A DNA stretch of 14,163 nt, from assembly GCA_014534295.1 (NCBI GenBank), contig JACVRU010000027.1, positions 1-14,163 of the forward strand, given 5' to 3'. Source of the stretch: Thermoleophilia bacterium (lineage in GTDB: Bacteria; Actinomycetota; Thermoleophilia; Gaiellales; Gaiellaceae). Within the stretch, counting starts at the first letter, position 1; every line of letters starts with the position of its first letter. The position numbers and the translations under genes were made by a program. The notes under the pieces were generated by a model that was not told the DNA's origin, made no database searches, and saw nothing but the letters and a program-made list of their open reading frames with translations. This document shows positions 1-5,641 of the stretch, piece after piece.

Positions 1-1
1 G

Positions 2-382
2 CTCGAGCTGGACCCCGCTGACGTCGAGCAAGTGCGCCGCATCGCGCAGGCACCCGTGTCGCTCGAGAAGCCCGTCGGCGACGAGGACGAGTCCGAGTTC
101 GGGCACTTCCTCACCGACGAGACGCAGCCGCTGCCGGACGAGGCCGCCGAGACGAACCTCCGCAAGGAGACGCTCTTCAGGATCCTCGGCACGCTGTCGT
201 CGCGGGAGCGCCAGGTGCTCGAGCTGCGCTACGGGCTCGACGGGCAGACCCCAAGGACCCTCGACGAGGTCGGCCGCGAATTCAACGTCACGCGCGAGCG
301 GATCCGGCAGATCGAGAACCAGAGCCTGAAGAAGCTTCGCGCGCTCGCGGAGGCCCTGGCGCTTCGGGACGTCGCGGCCTAG
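2..382 (+). CDS. RNA polymerase sigma factor, RpoD/SigA type, C-terminal part (5' end outside window)
   Basis: This reading frame is open from the window edge, so only the last 126 residues are present. They cover the end of region 3 and all of region 4 of a group 1/2 sigma-70 factor. The visible N-terminal stretch runs through an acidic GDEDESEFGHF segment, matching the conserved 'SLDxPIGDExxSxLGDF' element at the region 3/4 boundary. Next comes LSSRERQVLELRYGL (region 4.1), and then a helix-turn-helix with TLDEVGREFNVTRERIRQIE (region 4.2), which binds the -35 element; LKKLR follows near the end. The family directs core RNA polymerase to promoters. Region 2, which reads the -10 element, lies outside the window, so whether this is the housekeeping factor or a paralogue cannot be settled here. 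The M20 peptidase gene starts 19 bp downstream with its own -10-like hexamer in the gap. Confidence 0.93.
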   Translation, partial: LELDPADVEQVRRIAQAPVSLEKPVGDEDESEFGHFLTDETQPLPDEAAETNLRKETLFRILGTLSSRERQVLELRYGLDGQTPRTLDEVGREFNVTRERIRQIENQSLKKLRALAEALALRDVAA

Positions 383-386
383 CGCG

Positions 387-392
387 TAGACT
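387..392 (+). promoter_or_regulatory. -10-like hexamer TAGACT for a leaderless M20 peptidase transcript
   Basis: TAGACT fits TANNNT and ends 8 nt before the GTG at 401. No Shine-Dalgarno sequence lies between them. This spacing would put the transcription start at or very near the start codon. No convincing -35 box is visible 16-18 bp upstream. This is inferred from position and from recurrence at other genes in the window. Confidence 0.5.
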
Positions 393-400
393 CAGCCGCC

Positions 401-1726
401 GTGGACCAGGCCTGGCTCCAGGAGGTCTCCGAGTGGCTGCGCATCCCGAGCGTCAGCGCCGACCCGGCCCACGGGGACGACGTCCTGCGCGCCGGAGAGT
501 GGCTCTGCGAGCGCGTTCGGGCGGCCGGGGGCGAGTGCGAGCTCGTCGACTGGCACGGTCAGCCGCTCGCCGTCGGCGAGCTGCGGGCGAGCGTGGGGGC
601 CGAGCGCGCGCCGCCCGTCCTCTGCTACGGCCACTTCGACGTCCAGCCGCCGGCCCCGCTCGAGCTCTGGGAGACGCCGCCGTTCGAGCCGACCGTCCGC
701 GGGGAGTGGCTCTACGCGCGCGGGGTCGCCGACGACAAGGGTCAGCTCTTCCTGCTCCTGAAGGCGGCGGAGCTGCTCGCCCGGGACGGCGCGCTGCCGG
801 TCAACGTCCGGTTCGCCTGCGACGGCGAGGAGGAGACGGGCGGCCAGTCGATCGTCGAGTTCCTGCGGGCGGACGATCGGTACGCCGACGCCTGCGTGAT
901 CTTCGACTCGGACATGATCGCTCGAGGGCGCCCGGCCTTCAACGTCGCCACGCGCGGCCTCTGCTACTTCCACGTGCGGGTGCGGACGGGCGCGCGGGAC
1001 CTCCACTCCGGGATGTACGGCGGAGCCGCGCTGAACGCGGTGCACGTGCTCGGGCAGGTGCTCGCGGCGGTGCAGCCGGTCGACGGGCGCGTCCCGGAGC
1101 CGCTGCGGGCCGGGATCGCGCAGCCGACCAAGGAGGAGCTCGGGAGCTGGCGGGAACTGCCCGCCGGCGCGGACGAGCTCGCCGGCCAGGGGGCGCGGCC
1201 GCTCGACGCCCGGGCCGAGGAGGAGTTCTACGTGCGCACCTGGGCGGAGCCGGCGGTCGACGTCCACGGGGTCGAGGGCGGGTCGCCGCAGCTCCAGAAG
1301 ACGGTGCTCCCGATCATGGCCGAGGCGAACGTCTCGATCCGCCTCGCTCCGGGTCAGGAGCCGCAGGCGATCGCCGAGGCGTTCCAGCGGCTCCTCCGCG
1401 AGGCGGCGCCGGAGGGGGCGGAGGTCGACGTCGAGCTCTGGTCCTGGAGCGAGCCGGGCCTGGTCGATCCCGACGCGCCCGCCATCCAGCTGGGGCTCGA
1501 GGCGTTCGAGCGGGCGCTCGGGGCGCGGCCGCTGCTGATCCGCTCCGGCGGCACGCTGCCCATCGTGCCGGCGCTGCAGGCCAAGGGCATCCCGACCGTG
1601 GTGACGGGCTTCGCGCTGCCGGAGTCGAACGTCCACTCGCCGAACGAGCGGTTGCTCGTCGAGTACGTCCCGCTCGGCGTCGACGCCGCGCGCGAGCTCT
1701 TCACGGCCTGGGCCTCGCTGCGTTGA
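401..1726 (+). CDS. M20/M28-type dizinc dipeptidase or carboxypeptidase
   Basis: This 441-residue protein is a full-length M20 family metallopeptidase of the dipeptidase/CNDP-like type, hydrolysing dipeptides or N-acyl amino acids in the cytosol; no signal peptide is present. The metal and catalytic signatures are all visible: YGHFDVQP (H78, D80), ADDKG (bridging D111), DGEEETGG (catalytic E143 and metal-binding E144), FDSD (D171), and NVHSPNE near the end (H412). RDLHSG (H202) lies in the lid/dimerisation domain inserted at about 185-340 and normally contacts substrate across the dimer. The GTG start is chosen because the coding similarity begins directly there and a -10-like hexamer sits 8 nt upstream. 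The exact substrate cannot be read from sequence. The gene follows the sigma factor but probably has its own promoter. Confidence 0.92.
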   Translation: MDQAWLQEVSEWLRIPSVSADPAHGDDVLRAGEWLCERVRAAGGECELVDWHGQPLAVGELRASVGAERAPPVLCYGHFDVQPPAPLELWETPPFEPTVRGEWLYARGVADDKGQLFLLLKAAELLARDGALPVNVRFACDGEEETGGQSIVEFLRADDRYADACVIFDSDMIARGRPAFNVATRGLCYFHVRVRTGARDLHSGMYGGAALNAVHVLGQVLAAVQPVDGRVPEPLRAGIAQPTKEELGSWRELPAGADELAGQGARPLDARAEEEFYVRTWAEPAVDVHGVEGGSPQLQKTVLPIMAEANVSIRLAPGQEPQAIAEAFQRLLREAAPEGAEVDVELWSWSEPGLVDPDAPAIQLGLEAFERALGARPLLIRSGGTLPIVPALQAKGIPTVVTGFALPESNVHSPNERLLVEYVPLGVDAARELFTAWASLR

Positions 1727-1736
1727 CGGCGCCTCG

Positions 1737-1753
1737 ACGGGGTCAGACCCCGT
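1737..1753. terminator. Perfect 7-bp hairpin between convergent genes, candidate bidirectional terminator or REP-like element
   Basis: ACGGGGT, loop CAG, ACCCCGT forms a perfect 7-bp GC-rich stem in the 52-bp gap between the convergent M20 peptidase and HxlR genes. There is no T-run on either side, so it is not a classical intrinsic terminator. Two direct copies of GTGACGG, 11 nt apart, follow at 1752-1758 and 1763-1769. The gap holds nothing else recognisable. It may terminate both transcripts, or be one copy of a dispersed palindromic repeat. Confidence 0.45.
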
Positions 1754-1778
1754 GACGGAACTGTGACGGGCTTGGCCC

Positions 1779-2138
1779 TCAGGCGTGAACGGCGTGGGTG
1801 TGGCGGAGCCAGTCGCGTCCGAACTCCCGCATCGCGTCGATGCAGGGGAGCAGCGCCTCGCCCTTCCCCGTCAGCTCGTACTCGACGCGGGGCGGCCGCT
1901 CCGGGTAGCTGTGCCGCTCGAGGATCCCCTCCTGCTCGAGCGCCCGGAGCCGCTCCGAGAGCGTCCGCGGGCTGATCCCGACGCAGGAGTGCTCGATCTG
2001 GGAGAAGCGCCGCGGCCCCTCGGAGAGCTCGTGGACGATCAAGGCCGTCCACTTGGTGCCGAGGATCTCGGCGCACGCGGCCACGGAGCAGCTCTCGGCG
2101 TCGTGGACGGGACCCATCGTGCGCATCGCACCAGTCAT
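1779..2138 (-). CDS. HxlR-family winged helix-turn-helix transcriptional regulator
   Basis: This 119-residue protein is of typical length for an HxlR/DUF24 regulator, a dimeric DNA-binding protein that often senses thiol-reactive or aldehyde stress. The family core is plain: CSVAACAEILGTKW at 17-30, RFSQIE, GISPRTLSERLRALEQEGI (recognition helix region), then the wing with YPERPPRVEYELTGKG. C17 aligns with the conserved N-terminal cysteine that acts as a redox sensor in some members; C22 and a cysteine in HSCVGIS are extra. It starts 18 bp downstream of the amidohydrolase stop on the same strand and has a Shine-Dalgarno-like GGGAG, so it is the second gene of that operon. It may regulate its own operon, though many HxlR genes lie divergent from their targets. 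The effector is unknown. Confidence 0.9.
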   Translation of the reverse strand: MTGAMRTMGPVHDAESCSVAACAEILGTKWTALIVHELSEGPRRFSQIEHSCVGISPRTLSERLRALEQEGILERHSYPERPPRVEYELTGKGEALLPCIDAMREFGRDWLRHTHAVHA

Positions 2139-2142
2139 GTTA

Positions 2143-2147
2143 CTCCC
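2143..2147 (-). promoter_or_regulatory. Shine-Dalgarno-like GGGAG of the HxlR gene
   Basis: On the minus strand GGGAG stands 4 nt before the ATG at 2138. It supports that start and marks this as an internal operon gene, in contrast to the SD-less first gene of the operon. Confidence 0.45.
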
Positions 2148-2156
2148 GCGCCCCCG

Positions 2157-3638
2157 CTACTCCCAGGGCGGCGGGTTCCAGACCCAGCAGCCGCCGACCA
2201 TCGTCGCGACCACCTGCGTGCTCTCGAGGTCGTCGAACGGGTCGCGATCGAGGACGACGAGGTCGGCGAGGTAGCCCGGCAGGAGCCGGCCGCGGCGGCG
2301 CTCGTCCCGGGAGAGGACGGCCGGGTTGACGCAGGTCGCCCTGAGCGCCTCGTCGAGCGTGAGCGCCTGCTCGGGGTGCCAGTCCCGGAGCACGCCGGCG
2401 CGGATGCCCGCGAGCGGGTCGAGCTCCTCGATCGGCGCATCCGAGCCGTTCGCCACGAGCGCCCCCGCGTCCCAGAGCGATCGGTACGCATAGGCGCGGT
2501 GCGTCATCCCCGCCCACAGCCGGTCGGCGAGCTCGCGGTCGGAGGGAGCGTGGCTGAACTGGACGGAGGCCGCGACCCCGAGGGCCGCGAACCGGAGCAC
2601 GTCCTCCTCCGCCAGCAGCTGCGCGTGCTCGATCCGCGGGCGCAGGCCGCGGGGCCGCCACGCTGTCTCCGTCCGCTCGAACGCGTCGAGCGCCTCCCGG
2701 TTGGCGAGGTCGCCGATCGCGTGCACGGCGACGGGCCAGCCCGAGCGGGCCGCCCTCGCGACGAGGTCAGCGAGCTCCTCGCCGCTCGTGATCTCCACCC
2801 CGGAGCCGTCGAGCAGCCTCGCCGTGCCGGAGCCGAGCGTCCCGTCCATGAACGCCTTCAGGTAGCCGAGCCGGAGGAAGCTGTCGCCGAGGCCCGACGT
2901 GAGGCCCAGCGCCGCGAGCTCGGCCAGCCGTTCGTGCGGCAGCGACTGCCAGACGCGGAGCGTGAGCGCGCCCTCCGCGTGCAGCCGCTGGAAGAAGCGG
3001 AGCGCGCCGATCCAGCCGTCCTTGTCGTGTACGGCCGTGACACCGCGGGACGCGGCCACCCTCAGCCCCTCGCGCATCGCGTCGACGTACTCCTCGTCGG
3101 AGGTCTCGACGGCGGTGTCGCGGAACCGCCACGCCGACTCCTCACGTAGCACGCCCTTGTCCAGCTCGACCACGCCGCCGGGCACGTGGAGGTCACCGCC
3201 GGCCCGCGCCAGCGCGGCCGAGTTGACCCAGAGCGAGTGCGAGTCGTGCGAGAGCAGCGCCGTCGGCACGTCGCCAGTGGCGGCGTCGAGGGCCGCCCGG
3301 TCCGGCTCGAGAGGCGGCCGCCAGCCGCGGCCCCGGAGCCAGCCGTCGGAGGCCACCCCGGAGAGGGCCTCCCGGACGCGGTCGAGCGCCTCCTCGACCG
3401 TGCGCACGCCTTCGAGCCGTAGCTCCCGGCGGGCGAGCGCCCAGGTCGGGAAGTGGACGTGCGCGTCGGTGAACCCGGGCAGGACGCAGCGCCCGCCCAG
3501 GTCGATCACTTCGGGCGTCGGGAGCGCCGTCTCGTGAGTGCCGACTCCCCCGGCGACGCGGTCGCCGGCGATCGCCAGCGCCGACGCGACCGGCAGGCTC
3601 GGGTCGAGCGTGCGGATCGTGCCGTGCTCGAGGATCAC
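2157..3638 (-). CDS. YtcJ/NfdA-type metal-dependent amidohydrolase (amidohydrolase family 3)
   Basis: This 493-residue enzyme has the layout of family 3 amidohydrolases: a small N-terminal beta-domain, a TIM barrel, and a C-terminal return to the beta-domain ending in YLADLVVLDRDPF. Metal and catalytic signatures are FTDAHVHF (H60 and H62), YLKAFMDGTLGS (K261, the position of the bridging lysine), AVHAIGDLAN (H306), RIEHAQLL (H338) and NGSDAP (D400). Known relatives cleave N-substituted formamides or other amide bonds; the substrate here is not readable. No signal peptide is present, so it is probably cytosolic. The GTG start at 3638 is supported by the family N-terminus (ILEHGTIRTLDP) and by TACAGT 8 nt upstream. 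It is co-directional with the HxlR gene 18 bp downstream and diverges from the gene at 3656. Confidence 0.9.
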   Translation of the reverse strand: MILEHGTIRTLDPSLPVASALAIAGDRVAGGVGTHETALPTPEVIDLGGRCVLPGFTDAHVHFPTWALARRELRLEGVRTVEEALDRVREALSGVASDGWLRGRGWRPPLEPDRAALDAATGDVPTALLSHDSHSLWVNSAALARAGGDLHVPGGVVELDKGVLREESAWRFRDTAVETSDEEYVDAMREGLRVAASRGVTAVHDKDGWIGALRFFQRLHAEGALTLRVWQSLPHERLAELAALGLTSGLGDSFLRLGYLKAFMDGTLGSGTARLLDGSGVEITSGEELADLVARAARSGWPVAVHAIGDLANREALDAFERTETAWRPRGLRPRIEHAQLLAEEDVLRFAALGVAASVQFSHAPSDRELADRLWAGMTHRAYAYRSLWDAGALVANGSDAPIEELDPLAGIRAGVLRDWHPEQALTLDEALRATCVNPAVLSRDERRRGRLLPGYLADLVVLDRDPFDDLESTQVVATMVGGCWVWNPPPWE

Positions 3639-3643
3639 GGTGC

Positions 3644-3649
3644 CAGACT
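3644..3649 (+). promoter_or_regulatory. Weak -10-like hexamer CAGACT for the gene at 3656
   Basis: CAGACT differs from TAGACT only in the first base and ends 6 nt before the GTG at 3656. The same 6-nt spacing is seen for TAGACT at 8621. It overlaps the minus-strand hexamer TACAGT. The first-base mismatch makes this the weakest of the set. Confidence 0.35.
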
Positions 3650-3652
3650 GTA
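3647..3652 (-). promoter_or_regulatory. -10-like hexamer TACAGT for leaderless amidohydrolase mRNA
   Basis: On the minus strand TACAGT is followed by 8 nt and then the GTG at 3638. No Shine-Dalgarno is present. The hexamer shares bases with the plus-strand CAGACT, so both divergent genes could be driven from one melted region. Confidence 0.5.
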
Positions 3653-3655
3653 GAG

Positions 3656-4321
3656 GTGCGCACCGTCGCCAGCGTCCTCGCGGTCGGCGCGGTCGTGGCC
3701 GTCGCGCTCGCGGCCGCTCTCGACGTGCTCCGGCCCGGCCCGGAGCGGCTGCCGACCGACCTCGCCGGCGAGCTGGTCTACAGCGAGGAGGACTGCAGCC
3801 GGCACGCGCTCCGGCTGCCGAGTCTCGTTCGCCGCGACTTCCTCACGGTCGGCTGCGGCGTCTTCACCCGTCGCGACAACCTCGGAGTGCAGGACGGCGT
3901 CGTTGCCTGGTTCGCCTATCCCGCCCCGGGCGGGACGACGACGCTGCTTCGCAACGCCGACGTCCGGGAGGTGGCCTGGCTGGGCGGGCGGCGGTTCGCC
4001 GCGTCGCTCGCCGGCGGGCGCCTCACGGTCTGGGAAGGGGACTCGCTGCTGGGCGTCGCCGCCACCGGCCCGTACCGCGGCCTGCGGGCGAGCCCGAGCA
4101 GGCGCTGGTTCGCGGCTGCCGCTGGCGACGAGCTCGCCGTCTTCGACCGGGCCGGACGCCGGCTCTGGACTCGGCCGGGCCACGCCGTCGCCTGGTCCCC
4201 CGACGAGCGCTACGCCGCCGTGGCCGGGGTGCGGGAGGTCGCGATCGTCCCGGCGGCGGGCGGCGAGCCGGTCGCGAAGATCCCCCTTTCGGCGGCGGAC
4301 GTCGATTGGCGCCAGGGCTAG
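3656..4321 (+). CDS. Membrane-anchored or secreted beta-propeller-like protein, function unknown
   Basis: This 221-residue protein is not one I can name. Residues 4-23 are strongly hydrophobic after MRT, giving a signal anchor or signal peptide. The rest is rich in short beta-repeats typical of WD40/YVTN-like propellers: VREVAWLGGRRFAASLAGGRLTVW, LRASPSRRWFAAAAGDELAVFD and VAWSPDERYAAVAG. Only about three blades are recognisable, so a full propeller would need oligomerisation or more divergent blades. Cysteines at 47 and 67 could form a disulfide outside the cell. The GTG start gives the signal peptide directly. Its stop codon lies 9 nt before the next gene's start, suggesting the two are expressed together or at least functionally linked. 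Its start is 17 bp from the divergent amidohydrolase start. Confidence 0.75.
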   Translation: MRTVASVLAVGAVVAVALAAALDVLRPGPERLPTDLAGELVYSEEDCSRHALRLPSLVRRDFLTVGCGVFTRRDNLGVQDGVVAWFAYPAPGGTTTLLRNADVREVAWLGGRRFAASLAGGRLTVWEGDSLLGVAATGPYRGLRASPSRRWFAAAAGDELAVFDRAGRRLWTRPGHAVAWSPDERYAAVAGVREVAIVPAAGGEPVAKIPLSAADVDWRQG

Positions 4322-4324
4322 GCT
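4319..4324 (+). promoter_or_regulatory. -10-like hexamer TAGGCT overlapping the upstream stop codon
   Basis: TAGGCT begins with the TAG stop of the preceding gene (4319-4321) and ends 6 nt before the GTG at 4331. No Shine-Dalgarno is present. The arrangement could give a leaderless mRNA for the secreted HExxH protein independent of read-through. Confidence 0.45.
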
Positions 4325-4330
4325 GCCGCC

Positions 4331-5290
4331 GTGCACCGCCTGCGGGTCCTCCTCGTCGCCGCCTCCGTCTCGCTCGCCATCGCCTCTCCGGCGGCGGCGG
4401 ACGTCGTCCTCGCCCAGGACGGGCATGGACGGACGATCACCTTCGACGTGCAGACGGCCGACGTGAACACGAGCTGGTACGCGTCGATCCTGTCGGCCGC
4501 GTACCACGGGGACGAGATCTCGCGCGTCACGATCAGGATCATGGCCCCCGCCGAGATCGCCGGCGTGTGCGGAAGCGGCGCCGCGGCCTGCTACTCGCAG
4601 CGCCGCACCGGCGCCCTGATCGTCGTCCCGGCGGGGCAGAGCGACGCGCTCGCGGCGATCGTGCTCCATGAGTACGGCCATCACATCGATGCGTCGACCG
4701 CCGTGCCGGGCATCCGCGAGCCGAACGGGACGCCGCGCTGGTGGGCGGCGCGAGGCATGCCGTCGCTCGTCGAGTCCGGGGAGGTCGCCCGCGACTACGG
4801 GCTCGGGTGGGAGCGCGCGATCGGCGAGATCTTCGCCGAGGACTACGTCCAGGCGCACATGACGGCCCGCTTCAGGATCCGGTGGCTCGCGCCGCCCGCC
4901 GAGGACATCCTCGGCGCGATCCGCCAGGACCTCGGCGTCGAGCCCGCCCGGCCGGTCCCGCCGGAGGCGGCCGAGCCGGTGCGCGCGCCGCTGGTCGTCA
5001 CCCGCTCGGGCGCGCTCGCCGTGGGGCGGCGCCAAGCGCTGCCGTTCACGCTGCTCGGACCCGGCCGGCGGGTGACGTTCACGGTCACCCTGCTGCGCGG
5101 CCGCGTGCGGATGGAGATCGTCTGCGACGGGCGGGTCGTGGCCCGCCAGACGCTCGGGCCCGGCCGCCGGCGCGCGACGCTCCACCGGAGCGCCCTCGGC
5201 CCGGCCTCCTGCCGCGCTGCCGTGCGGAACGCCGGCACCGCGACCGCCCGCTACTCGCTGCGGTTGCGGTTGGCCGTCGAGACGAGCTAA
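4331..5290 (+). CDS. Secreted HExxH zinc-protease-like protein with C-terminal beta domain
   Basis: This 319-residue protein begins with a clear signal peptide (RLRVLLVAASVSLAIASPAA, cleavage near A23). The catalytic-type motif is VLHEYGHHID: H113 and H117 are likely zinc ligands and E114 the general base. A third ligand may come from the GEIFAEDY segment (E166 or E170), as in gluzincins, but this is inferred. C80 and C87 could pair. After a proline-rich linker near 205-218, residues 220-319 form a beta-rich domain (ALPFTLLGPGRRVTFTVTL) that resembles a carbohydrate- or surface-binding accessory domain. The substrate is unknown and no named peptidase family is assigned. The start is fixed by the signal peptide. 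The final TAA overlaps the stop of the minus-strand response-regulator remnant. Confidence 0.82.
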   Translation: MHRLRVLLVAASVSLAIASPAAADVVLAQDGHGRTITFDVQTADVNTSWYASILSAAYHGDEISRVTIRIMAPAEIAGVCGSGAAACYSQRRTGALIVVPAGQSDALAAIVLHEYGHHIDASTAVPGIREPNGTPRWWAARGMPSLVESGEVARDYGLGWERAIGEIFAEDYVQAHMTARFRIRWLAPPAEDILGAIRQDLGVEPARPVPPEAAEPVRAPLVVTRSGALAVGRRQALPFTLLGPGRRVTFTVTLLRGRVRMEIVCDGRVVARQTLGPGRRRATLHRSALGPASCRAAVRNAGTATARYSLRLRLAVETS

Positions 5291-5641
5291 GCGATCTCTG
5301 ACAGGCGCAGCGCCGTCGCGACGGCCCGCGGGCGGGACGCCTCTCGGCCGGCGAGCACCGGGTCGACGTAGGCGTCGCCGCGCGCGACAGTCCTCGACCG
5401 GTGTAGACGATCACCGCCGTGCCCGGCAACCCCTCCGCGGCGCGGCGGACGACTCGATCCCCGGAAACCCGGGCATGCGCACGTCCACCAGCGCGCCCTG
5501 CGGGCTCAGGCGTTCGATCTTCGCGGCGGCGTCGTCACCGCTCGCGGCCGTGGCGACGACGTCGAGCCCGCTGGCGAGCCGCTGGCGACGAGGTAGCGCG
5601 CGCACCGCGTCCACGACCGGCGGATGGTCGTCGGCGATCAG
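5287..5641 (-). pseudogene. Decayed NarL-type response regulator downstream of the hybrid kinase
   Basis: Minus-strand fragments of one response regulator are spread over different frames. The first overlaps the kinase stop and reads CLIADDHPPVVDAV, with the acidic pocket, then GLDVVATAASGDDA, then ALVDVRMPGFPGIE, which holds the phospho-acceptor aspartate and the MPG motif. After a frame change comes LPGTAVIVYTGRG. After another change, and an apparent loss of about 35-40 codons that would normally carry the LKE-type lysine, comes GDAYVDPVLAG and finally LRLSEIA before TAG at 5287-5289. No LuxR-type helix-turn-helix follows. There is no ATG, GTG or TTG at the natural start; only a GTG at 5614 inside the domain. 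A 10-bp direct repeat (CCGCTGGCGA at 5568 and 5579) accompanies the first disruption. It was probably the partner of the kinase gene. Assembly error is a possible alternative. Confidence 0.72.

Noticed and set aside
392..1636. A 414-codon minus-strand frame opposite the M20 peptidase
   Set aside because: Its residue composition is typical of an antisense shadow in GC-rich DNA, and the plus strand holds all M20 catalytic motifs.
5085..5286. Continuation of the minus-strand regulator remnant into the HExxH gene region
   Set aside because: The frame is open but the residues are Arg/Ser-rich shadow of the HExxH gene. The frame carrying GDAYVDPVLAG stops at 5287.
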